A stretch of DNA of 64,000 bases from NCBI RefSeq assembly GCF_021129215.1, contig NZ_JAJOLP010000001.1, forward strand, positions 558,001-622,000, given 5' to 3'. Below the pieces are notes generated by a model, which saw only the letters and a list, made by a program, of their open reading frames with translations, ran no database searches and was not told where the DNA came from. Source of the stretch: Agromyces sp. S2-1-8 (GTDB taxonomy: Bacteria; Actinomycetota; Actinomycetes; Actinomycetales; Microbacteriaceae). Shown here in pieces: positions 57,743-64,000 of the stretch (position 1 is its first letter; each line of letters starts with the position of its first letter). The position numbers were made by a program, and so were the translations under genes.

Positions 57743-58402
57743 TCACGCGTCGTGTTCGTCGGCCCCCTCGAGCAGCATGCCGACCGGCGTCGCGCACGTG
57801 TCGCCACGCCATGCCTCGAGGCCCTCGCGCACCGCGAAGACGACGATCACGAGCGCCGCCACCGAGTCGGCCCACGCCCAGCCGAACAGCGAGTTGAGCA
57901 GCAGGCCGAGCAGCGTGGCGGCCGAGAGATAGGTGCAGATGAGCGTCTGCTTGCTGTCGGCGACGGCGGTCGCCGAGCCGAGTTCGCGCCCGGTGCGGCG
58001 CTCGGCGAGCGACAGGAACGGCATGACGACCACGCTCAGCGCGGTGATCGCGATGCCGAGCGCCGAATGCTCGGCCTCGGGCAGCACCCCGACGAGGCTG
58101 AGCACCGCGTTCACCCCGACGTAGGCGGCGAGCGCGAAGAAGGCGAACGCGATCACCCGCAGGGTGGGCTGCTCGTACTTCTCGGGTTCGCGGCGCGTGA
58201 ACTGCCAGGCGACCGCCGCCGCCGAGAGCACCTCGACGAGCGAGTCGAGCCCGAATCCGAGCAGGGCCACCGAGGATGACGCGGCACCGGCCGCGATCGA
58301 GACCGCCGCCTCGACGAGGTTGTACCCGATGGTGATCGCGACGATCCAGCGGATGCGCCGATGGAGCACCGCCCGGCGATCGTCGCTCAGTGTCGCGCTC
58401 AT
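57743..58402 (-). CDS. cation transporter, CDF-like
   Basis: A 219-residue membrane protein of the cation diffusion facilitator-like group, with six predicted helices: WIVAITIGYNLVEAAVSIAAG, SSVALLGFGLDSLVEVLSA, and so on. The D/E residues in GFGLDSLVE and WADSVAAL are typical metal positions. It lacks the cytoplasmic C-terminal domain of large CDFs. It is 17 bases upstream of the fusion gene start, with an operator between, so the two may or may not be co-transcribed. It could export divalent cations or metalloids; it is the only efflux-type gene in the ars locus. Confidence 0.82.
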   Translation of the reverse strand: MSATLSDDRRAVLHRRIRWIVAITIGYNLVEAAVSIAAGAASSSVALLGFGLDSLVEVLSAAAVAWQFTRREPEKYEQPTLRVIAFAFFALAAYVGVNAVLSLVGVLPEAEHSALGIAITALSVVVMPFLSLAERRTGRELGSATAVADSKQTLICTYLSAATLLGLLLNSLFGWAWADSVAALVIVVFAVREGLEAWRGDTCATPVGMLLEGADEHDA

Positions 58403-58418
58403 GCGGATGCCTCGCCCA

Positions 58419-59087
58419 TCAGCCGACGTACCCCCGGAAGGGATCGGCCTCCTCGCCGCGGCGCTCGCGCTCGGACTCGGCCTCGCGCAGGTCGCGCTCG
58501 AGATCGCCCAGCAGGTCGCGGAGGCGGTCGTCGCGCTCGGCCTCGTAGGTCTCGTCGACCTCGATCTCGGGCCAGCCGCTGCCCCACTCCCGGGCGAGCC
58601 GCGCGTCGATCGCCCCGGCGACGTCGTCCCAGGCCTCGTTGCGAGCGCGTTCGGCGAAGGACGCGAGGTACTCGGGATCACCCCGTCGCGTCCACAGCTC
58701 TTTCGCGATCGCCGCGTAGACCTGTTCGCGGCGTCGGAGGTTCGCGGCGTCGGCGCGGCGGTAATCGTGCTCGTTCGACGCGCGACCCTCGCGCTTGGCG
58801 GCGACGCTGCGGTCGTCGGCGGTGCGCTCGGCGACCTCGTCGGCCTCCTGCACGAGCTCGTAGAGCACCTCGCGGGCGGCGGCCGCGGCGCGGTCGTTGT
58901 CGAAGGGCTCGTCGCCGCGCAGGGCGTGCATCACGAAGCGGTTGCGCAGGGCCATCCGACCTGCGGCCTCGGCGACGAGCAGGCCCTCGGCGAGCATCTC
59001 GTCGAACGTGGGAGGAACCACCTCGGGCAGGGCGCTGCGGTCGAACGGCTTGAACCGCTTCGCTCGCCTCCTGCGCCAGAACGCCAT
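58419..59087 (-). CDS. conserved hypothetical protein (222 aa), charged helical
   Basis: A 222-residue soluble protein rich in Arg, Glu, Asp and Ala, predicted mostly helical. MAFWRRRRAKRFKPFDRSALP begins it, then PPTFDEMLAEGLLVAEAAG, and a repeating charged stretch (VAAKREGRASNEHDYRRADAAN). No catalytic motif is recognisable. It is 16 bases upstream of the cation transporter gene and may be transcribed with it. Proteins like this are widespread in actinobacteria without a known role. A copy of the GGATGCCTCG word lies in the gap to the next gene. Confidence 0.78.
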   Translation of the reverse strand: MAFWRRRRAKRFKPFDRSALPEVVPPTFDEMLAEGLLVAEAAGRMALRNRFVMHALRGDEPFDNDRAAAAAREVLYELVQEADEVAERTADDRSVAAKREGRASNEHDYRRADAANLRRREQVYAAIAKELWTRRGDPEYLASFAERARNEAWDDVAGAIDARLAREWGSGWPEIEVDETYEAERDDRLRDLLGDLERDLREAESERERRGEEADPFRGYVG

Positions 59088-59197
59088 GCTTCACGCCCCT
59101 CGAACACCGATGTCCGACGCCACTCGACGTCGGAGAACGAGCCTATCGCGGGCGAGTGACGGGCGGTCGTGTCGGCGGCCGGTCGTACCGTTGCCGC

Positions 59198-59785
59198 ATG
59201 GTTGAGAGGGATGCCTCGGCCGCGCGCTGCTCGATCGTCGAGGCCGACGGCGTGCACTGCTCGCGGCCCGTCGCTGCCGGCACGCCGATCGCGCTCTGCG
59301 CGGGGCACCTGCTCGTCGCCTACGACTGGGTCGCGCGTGAGGTCGGCGAGCTCGACCTGCTGCCGGGGCCGTGTCCGGCGTGCGGGGCCCGGGTCGGAGT
59401 GCACTACCCCTCCGGTTGGATCTGCGCCGACTGCGAATGGCGCTACGGCGAGCTGCCCGATCGAGCGCTCGGCGACGACCCCGTCGAGGTCGTCTACTAC
59501 CTGCGCTATCGCGACCGGGTGAAGATCGGCACCTCGGCGAACCCGCGGCAGCGCGTCGCGAGCCTGCCGCACGACGAGGTGCTCGCGTTCGAACGCGGCG
59601 GCCGGCGACTCGAACGGCGTCGGCACGAGCAGTTCGCGCGGTACCGCGGTGCCGGCACCGAGTGGTTCGACGTGCACGACGTGCTGCTCGAGCACATCGC
59701 CGGGCTCGCCGTCGGTGTCGACGACCCCTGGGCGCAGTACGACCGCTGGGTGAGTCGGCATCTCGCCCGGCCGCGGCTCGACTGA
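59198..59785 (+). CDS. GIY-YIG / T5orf172-type nuclease domain with zinc-binding N-terminus
   Basis: A 195-residue protein. The N-terminal 95 residues hold several Cys/His clusters (RCSIVEADGVHC, CAGH, CPACGARVGVHYPSGWICADC) that could bind zinc. Residues about 100-160 form a T5orf172/GIY-YIG-like domain: VVYYLRYRDRVKIGTSANPRQRVASL, with the conserved G-T and R, and ARYRGAGTEWFDV with the Glu-W tail. The ATG at 59198 has TACCGT seven bases upstream. Such domains cut or bind DNA in phage and mobile contexts, but here the gene is chromosomal-looking. Exact role unknown. Confidence 0.78.
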   Translation: MVERDASAARCSIVEADGVHCSRPVAAGTPIALCAGHLLVAYDWVAREVGELDLLPGPCPACGARVGVHYPSGWICADCEWRYGELPDRALGDDPVEVVYYLRYRDRVKIGTSANPRQRVASLPHDEVLAFERGGRRLERRRHEQFARYRGAGTEWFDVHDVLLEHIAGLAVGVDDPWAQYDRWVSRHLARPRLD

Positions 59786-59859
59786 GCAGACCGGCGGCGA
59801 CTTCTCCACAACCCGCGCATTCGGCCCCACGGGCGGGCTCACGTCGCTAGTCTTCGACG

Positions 59860-60705
59860 ATGGATCGAGTGACGGTGCGCCGAGCGCTGCGTTCGGCGGC
59901 GACGGCTGCGGCGCTCGCGTTCATGCTGACCGGCTGCATCCCCGCCGCCGGAGACGCACGACCCGTCACCTCGGCTCCACCGACCGATTCGGCCGCGGCG
60001 TTCGGCGACGCCGAGCATGAACCCGACGCCGAAGCCGCGCCGCCGAGCATCGCTGGCCTGGCGCCGGGCACCGTCCTCGCGACCGGAGAGTTCCACGACC
60101 GCGGTACGAGCGGCGCGATCGAGCTCCGGGCGAACGGCACACCCAGCGGGTTCGAGGTCGTGCTCACCGGCATCTCGCCGGCGCCGACCGCCGGCATGAC
60201 GCTGGAGTTGAACTCCGAGCCGTCGACCGCCACCCGGGAGGTGCTGAAGGAGGGCTTCAGCTACTACCGCTACGACCCGCTCGCGACGACGGCCGACCAG
60301 GCCTTCCGCGTACCGACCCCGGGCACGGGCGGGTTCGTGACGAACGACCCGAGCTACCTGCGCACGGCGGTGCTCTGGGCACCGGCGGCCGGAGCGGAGC
60401 GAGGATTCGACGAGGTCGTCGCGACCGCCCCGCTCACCTGGAACCTTCCCGACTTGAACCCCGGCCTGCGGGTGGTCGACCACGGGGCTGCAGAGGGCGC
60501 GACCGGAGAGGCGGTCCTCGACGACGACGGCACGCCGCTCCGCTACCGCATCGCGGCCGGCGACACGTCGATCGGAGTGACCGCCAGATTCGGCGTCACG
60601 GTCGACGATCTCAGGTGGTTGAACCCCGATCGCGCAGGCTCGAAGCTCCTCCTCGCGGATCGCTGGCTCAACCTCTCCCGCGAGGACCGCGGCCTTCGAG
60701 GTTGA
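59860..60705 (+). CDS. LysM-domain lipoprotein
   Basis: A 281-residue exported lipoprotein. The signal is VRRALRSAATAAALAFML with a lipobox MLTGC near residue 25, then a Pro/Ala/Asp-rich linker. Residues 60-225 are an unassigned beta domain (ATGEFHDRGTSGAIELRAN, FRVPTPGTGGFVTNDPSYL). The C-terminal 50 residues are a LysM peptidoglycan-binding motif (RYRIAAGDTSIGVTARFGVTVDDLRWLNPDR). It is convergent with the small zinc-ribbon gene. It likely sits on the cell wall; activity unknown. Confidence 0.88.
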   Translation: MDRVTVRRALRSAATAAALAFMLTGCIPAAGDARPVTSAPPTDSAAAFGDAEHEPDAEAAPPSIAGLAPGTVLATGEFHDRGTSGAIELRANGTPSGFEVVLTGISPAPTAGMTLELNSEPSTATREVLKEGFSYYRYDPLATTADQAFRVPTPGTGGFVTNDPSYLRTAVLWAPAAGAERGFDEVVATAPLTWNLPDLNPGLRVVDHGAAEGATGEAVLDDDGTPLRYRIAAGDTSIGVTARFGVTVDDLRWLNPDRAGSKLLLADRWLNLSREDRGLRG

Positions 60706-60718
60706 GGCGGGTGCGCGG

Positions 60719-60964
60719 CTACGCCGCAGGCACCGGGCAGTGCAGCTGCGTGCGCTCGCCCGAGCGGTCGATCTCGTGCGCCGACATCGCGGCACCGCAG
60801 AGCGGGCAGGCCGGCGGAGCCGCCGGCTTCGGTTCCTCGTCGTACGGACCGAGCGGCGGCGGGCCGATGTACGGCAGCAGCTTCGCGTTGAGGCGGTCGA
60901 TGAATCCGGCGTAGCCGCGCTGCACTCCTGGCTCGACCGGTCGCTTTCTTCGTGTCACAATCAT
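60719..60964 (-). CDS. small zinc-ribbon protein (81 aa)
   Basis: An 81-residue protein. KRPVEPGVQRGYAGFIDRLNAKLLPYIGPPPLGPYDEE is followed by a small cysteine site (CPLCGAAMSAHEIDRSGERTQLHCP) that could bind zinc. The ATG lies in an AT-rich region shared with the divergent MarR gene, so its expression may be controlled by that regulator. Similar short proteins occur in related actinobacteria without known function. Confidence 0.75.
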   Translation of the reverse strand: MIVTRRKRPVEPGVQRGYAGFIDRLNAKLLPYIGPPPLGPYDEEPKPAAPPACPLCGAAMSAHEIDRSGERTQLHCPVPAA

Positions 60965-60975
60965 TAGTGTACTAA
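60964..60975. promoter_or_regulatory. candidate MarR/OhrR operator
   Basis: TTAGTGTACTAA is a short inverted repeat (five-base arms, two-base centre) in the AT-rich gap between the zinc-ribbon gene and the MarR gene. A CATACT box at 60992-60997 places it near the -35 region of the regulator's promoter, and it also touches the start of the divergent gene. Confidence 0.5.
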
Positions 60976-61006
60976 CTATTTGTCCCCACGTCATACTGGA
61001 AGCCTG

Positions 61007-61507
61007 ATGACCGAGCAGACCGCAGCCGCACGAACGGCGATCGCCGAGACATCCACCCCCGCAGACGGCGACGGCGCAGTCGACCTGCTCGCCCTCGAGA
61101 ACCAGGTGTGCTTCGCCCTCGCGGTCGCCGCGCGCGGTGTGATCGGCGTGTACCGGCCGATCCTCGAGCCGCTCGGGCTCACCCACCCGCAGTACCTCGT
61201 GATGCTCGCGCTCTGGCAGCGCAATCCGCGCACGGTGCGCGACCTCGGCGAGGCGCTCCAGCTCGAGCCGGCGACACTGTCGCCCCTGCTGAAGCGCCTC
61301 GAGGCGCAGGGCTACCTCACCCGAGCACGCAACCCGCACGACGAGCGCGCCCTCGACGTCGCCCTCACCGAGAGCGGGCGCGCACTGCGCGAGCGGGCGC
61401 TGTCGATCCCGCCCCAGGTCGTCGACCGGCTCGGCATGAGCCTCGACGAGCTCGGCGCGCTGCGCGACCGGCTCACCGAGGTGATCGCGGCGGTGCAGCG
61501 AGGCTGA
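61007..61507 (+). CDS. MarR family regulator, OhrR-like
   Basis: A 166-residue MarR-type regulator resembling the organic-peroxide sensor OhrR. LENQVCFALAVAARGVIGVYRPILEPLGLTHPQYLVMLALWQ contains Cys35 at the peroxidatic position and the family's Y-P-Q-Y-like stretch; the winged helix is TVRDLGEALQLEPATLSPLLKRLEAQGYLTRARNPHDER. It is divergent from the zinc-ribbon gene and followed by mmsB on the other strand. No ohr gene is adjacent, so its target is unclear. Confidence 0.88.
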   Translation: MTEQTAAARTAIAETSTPADGDGAVDLLALENQVCFALAVAARGVIGVYRPILEPLGLTHPQYLVMLALWQRNPRTVRDLGEALQLEPATLSPLLKRLEAQGYLTRARNPHDERALDVALTESGRALRERALSIPPQVVDRLGMSLDELGALRDRLTEVIAAVQRG

Positions 61508-61520
61508 CGCGGCGCAGGCG

Positions 61521-62441
61521 TCAGGCAGCCGGCGGGGTGAACCCCGGCACGCCGCCGTCGGCGGTCGCGAACTTCGCGATGAGGCTGCAGTCCTTGCCGC
61601 CGAAGCCCTCGGCGATGAGGCGCTCGAACTGCTCGAGCGCAACCCGCGAGGCAGGCATCGGCAGGCCGGCCGTCGTGCCGGCGTCGACCGCGAACGACAG
61701 GTCCTTCTCGGCGAGCGCGGTCGTGAACGTCGCGTCGTAGTTGCGATTCGCCGGACTCGTCTCGACCACGCCGGGTGCCGGGTACCAGAGCCGTAGCGGC
61801 CACGACTCCCCCGACGAGACCGACGCGACCTCGAAGAACCTCTTCGGGTCGAGCCCGAGCGAGTCGGCGAGCGCCGCCCCCTCGGCGACGCCGAGCAACG
61901 ACACGAACAGCATCAGGTTGTTGGCGAGCTTCGCAGCGATGCCGAGCGTCGGCCCGCCGAGTTCGAAGACATGGCCCGCCATCGGCTCGACGAGCTCGCG
62001 GGCGTCGGCGGTGGCATCCGCGTCACCGCCGAGCATGAACGTGAGGCTGCCCGCGGCGGCCCCCGCGATTCCGCCCGAGACCGGCGAATCGACGAAACGG
62101 AACCCGCGCCGTGCCGACTCCTCGTGGCACCAGCGCGACGTCTCGACGTCGACCGTCGACGTGTCGAGCAGCAGCACCCCGGCGGGTGCCGTCGCCCACA
62201 CCCCGCCGTCGCCCGCGTAGACCTCGCGCACGTGTTCACTGCGCGGCAGGCTCGTGAAGACCGCGTCGGCGCCCGCGACCGCCTCGGCGACCGAGTCGAC
62301 CACTGCGACCCCCCGCGACGCCGCGGCCTCCCGCGCCTCCGACATCGGGTCGACGCCGCGCACGGCGTGACCCGCCGCGACGAGATTCGCCGACATGGGT
62401 CCACCCATGTGTCCCAGTCCGATCCAGGCGATGTTCGCCAT
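61521..62441 (-). CDS. mmsB: 3-hydroxyisobutyrate dehydrogenase
   Basis: A 306-residue NAD-dependent 3-hydroxyisobutyrate dehydrogenase of valine breakdown. IAWIGLGHMGGPMSANLVAAGH is the Rossmann motif, FVDSPVSGGIAGAAAGSLTFMLGGD the substrate loop, and GGPTLGIAAKLANNLMLF carries the catalytic Lys; KDLSFAVDAG and GGKDCSLI follow. The ATG (MANIAWIG) is chosen for a standard N-terminus. It shares a direction and pathway with mmsA. A 155-base gap with a small hairpin (62518-62535) separates it from the dehydrogenase. Confidence 0.93.
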   Translation of the reverse strand: MANIAWIGLGHMGGPMSANLVAAGHAVRGVDPMSEAREAAASRGVAVVDSVAEAVAGADAVFTSLPRSEHVREVYAGDGGVWATAPAGVLLLDTSTVDVETSRWCHEESARRGFRFVDSPVSGGIAGAAAGSLTFMLGGDADATADARELVEPMAGHVFELGGPTLGIAAKLANNLMLFVSLLGVAEGAALADSLGLDPKRFFEVASVSSGESWPLRLWYPAPGVVETSPANRNYDATFTTALAEKDLSFAVDAGTTAGLPMPASRVALEQFERLIAEGFGGKDCSLIAKFATADGGVPGFTPPAA

Positions 62442-62517
62442 GGGCCTGCCCTCCCGACCTCGTCGACGTGAAGCGCTCTCCGTCCCCACGATACGCCGAG
62501 GCCGCGCGCGTTGCGGA

Positions 62518-62535
62518 GCGACGGAGGAGCGTCGC
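62518..62535 (-). terminator. small hairpin in the mmsB leader gap
   Basis: GCGACG-GAGGAG-CGTCGC forms a six-base stem with a six-base loop in the 155-base space between mmsB and the alcohol dehydrogenase. It may end or modulate transcription between the two genes; no T-run follows. Confidence 0.3.
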
Positions 62536-62596
62536 GAGTCGGTCGATCGCGCCGGTCTCGAGACGCCGCCGCGCGCCCCCGCGACCGGGGAGACGC

Positions 62597-63712
62597 TCAG
62601 AACCGGATGACCTGCCGGATCGCCCGCCCCTCCGCGAGGGTGTCCATCGCCGCGTTCACGTCGTCGAGCTCGACGGTCGACGAGATGAGCGCCTCGACGG
62701 GCAGCCGGCCCTGCCGCCAGAGTTCGGCATAGCGCGGGATGTCCCGCGACGGGATCGCCGACCCCAGGTACGACCCGATGATCGTGCGCGCCTCGGCCGT
62801 CACGGTCAGCGGCGCGATCTGCGAGACGGCCGATGCGGGCGGCAGCCCCACGGTGACCGTTCGTCCGCCGGGTGCGGTCAGCGCGAACGCCGTCTCGAAT
62901 GCGCGCGGATGGCCCGCCGCCTCCACGACGAGCGGAGCCCGCAGCCCTGCGGCCACCGCCTCGTCGGGCGTGTACGCCGCGTCGGCGCCGAGCTCGAGCG
63001 CCCGCTCGAGCTTGTCGTCGACGCCGTCGACGCCGATGACCCGGCCGTAGCCGAGCGACGCCGCCGTGATGAGCGCGGCCATGCCGACGCCGCCGAGCCC
63101 GACCACGACGATGTCGTCGCCCTCGCGCGCGGCACCCGCGTTGAGCACGGCTCCGCCCCCGGTGAGCACGGCGCACCCGAGCACGGCCGCGACCTCGGGC
63201 GGCACATCGTGCCCGACGACCACCGCCGAGCGCCGGTCGACGACCGCGTGCGTCGCGAACCCCGAGACCCCGAGATGGTGGCGCACGGGCTCGCCGTCGC
63301 GGTGGAGGCGCACGTCGCCGTCGAAGAGCGTGCCCGCCGTGTTCGCGGCGGTGCCCGGAGTGCACGGCAGGGCGCCGCCGGCGAGGCATCCCTCGCACTC
63401 ACCGCAGCGAGGCAGGAAGGCCATCACCACCCGGTCACCCACCGAGAAGCCGGCCGCGGATGCCTCGGCGCCGAGCTCCTCGACGATGCCGGCGGCCTCG
63501 TGGCCGAGCAGCATCGGCACCGGGCGCGGGCGATTGCCGTCGACGACCGAGAGATCCGAGTGGCAGATGCCCGCCGCCTCGATGCGCACGAGCAGCTCGT
63601 CGGGACCGGGGCGTTCGAGCTCGAGCTCGCCGATCGTGATCGGCCGCGACTCGGCGAAGGGCCGGGAACGCCCGAGCTCCTCGAGCACGGCCCCGCGGAT
63701 GCGGATCGACAT
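62597..63712 (-). CDS. zinc-dependent alcohol dehydrogenase
   Basis: A 371-residue class III-like medium-chain dehydrogenase. The catalytic zinc site includes GICHSDLSVVDG and MLLGHEAAGIVEELG, the structural site CGECEGCLAGGALPC, and the NAD motif VVVGLGGVGMAALITAA. It resembles S-(hydroxymethyl)mycothiol or aryl-alcohol dehydrogenases. It lies between mmsA and mmsB in the same direction, 13 bases after the mmsA stop, so a role in branched-chain or related aldehyde metabolism is plausible but not certain. Confidence 0.9.
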   Translation of the reverse strand: MSIRIRGAVLEELGRSRPFAESRPITIGELELERPGPDELLVRIEAAGICHSDLSVVDGNRPRPVPMLLGHEAAGIVEELGAEASAAGFSVGDRVVMAFLPRCGECEGCLAGGALPCTPGTAANTAGTLFDGDVRLHRDGEPVRHHLGVSGFATHAVVDRRSAVVVGHDVPPEVAAVLGCAVLTGGGAVLNAGAAREGDDIVVVGLGGVGMAALITAASLGYGRVIGVDGVDDKLERALELGADAAYTPDEAVAAGLRAPLVVEAAGHPRAFETAFALTAPGGRTVTVGLPPASAVSQIAPLTVTAEARTIIGSYLGSAIPSRDIPRYAELWRQGRLPVEALISSTVELDDVNAAMDTLAEGRAIRQVIRF

Positions 63713-63725
63713 CGCCGCGGCCCCG

Positions 63726-64000
63726 TCAGTGCGTCGGGAAGCCGAGGTCGATCTGCGACTCGCTCGGCTCGGGCCAGCGCGTCGTCACGACCTTGCGTCG
63801 CGTGTAGAAGTTGAAGCTCTCCGGGCCGTACATGTGGGTGTCGCCGAAGAGCGAGTCCTTCCAACCGCCGAACGAGAACGCGCCGACGGGCACCGGAATG
63901 GGCACGTTGACGCCCACCATCCCGACCTCGATGTCGAACTCGAAGCTGCGCGCGGTCTTGCCGTCGCGGGTGAACACGGCGACGCCGTTGGCGAAGCGGC
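63726..64000 (-). CDS. mmsA: methylmalonate-semialdehyde dehydrogenase, 3' part only
   Basis: The C-terminal about 90 residues of a CoA-acylating aldehyde dehydrogenase; the rest lies beyond the window. [68 protein letters not shown] (split) are typical of MmsA/IolA, which acts in valine and inositol breakdown. The neighbouring mmsB and dehydrogenase favour valine, though the same enzyme family also ends the inositol route in this window. Confidence 0.9.
   Translation of the reverse strand, partial: RFANGVAVFTRDGKTARSFEFDIEVGMVGVNVPIPVPVGAFSFGGWKDSLFGDTHMYGPESFNFYTRRKVVTTRWPEPSESQIDLGFPTH

Overview
The window is about 64 kb of very GC-rich DNA (roughly 70% or more by eye) packed with bacterial genes. 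A NucS/EndoMS mismatch endonuclease, leaderless promoters, GTG and TTG starts, a DtxR-type iron box, CehA/McbA-type hydrolases and many GntR/LacI-controlled sugar ABC importers all point to a high-GC actinobacterium. A soil member of the Microbacteriaceae (Agromyces-like) is the best fit, but the genus is an inference. No rRNA, tRNA, CRISPR array, prophage or insertion sequence was recognised.

Layout: 0-6 kb carries the tail of a LuxR response regulator, an alpha/beta hydrolase, a MATE exporter, a LacI regulator with an M20 amidohydrolase, and an SRPBCC protein. 6.1-14 kb is a minus-strand block: a sugar ABC importer (binding protein and two permeases), its LacI regulator and a Gfo/Idh oxidoreductase, followed by the threonine-degrading pair tdh-kbl. 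14.0-14.3 kb is a divergent control region with two long perfect palindromes; an MFS transporter leaves it to the right. 15.6-22.4 kb holds nucS, a HAD phosphatase, a secreted M6 metalloprotease, a TetR regulator, a GNAT and a tyrosine phosphatase. 22.4-27.2 kb has a giant AAA-LuxR regulator coupled to a small upstream gene, plus several tiny membrane-protein genes. 27.2-30.7 kb is the efeUOB iron uptake operon under an iron box. 30.7-35 kb has oligopeptidase B, a RibD-like reductase and a BBE flavo-oxidase.

35.1-39.9 kb is an inositol catabolic operon (iolC, a Cgl0159-type aldolase-like gene, iolB, iolD). After a patch of small ORFs comes a minus-strand glycoside locus at 41.8-53.3 kb: an IolE-like TIM-barrel protein, a Gfo/Idh oxidoreductase, a complete ABC importer with its own ATPase, a CehA-type PHP hydrolase, a GH38 alpha-mannosidase and a GntR/HutC regulator. 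Promoter-proximal words shared between this locus and iolC suggest the two may be co-regulated, so a mannosylated inositol compound is a reasonable guess for the substrate.

54-58.4 kb is an arsenic locus with two separate ArsR regulators, each with its own type of inverted-repeat operator: ArsR with a flavoprotein and an ArsN-type acetyltransferase, and a cysteine-free ArsR domain fused to an arsenate reductase beside a stand-alone ArsC. No Acr3/ArsB pump is in view. 58.4-64 kb has small conserved genes, an OhrR-like MarR regulator and a valine-degradation set (mmsB, a zinc alcohol dehydrogenase, and mmsA cut by the window end).

The most unusual global signal is a non-palindromic 10-mer, GGATGCCTCG, found at least 28 times on both strands, in several reading frames and also between genes.
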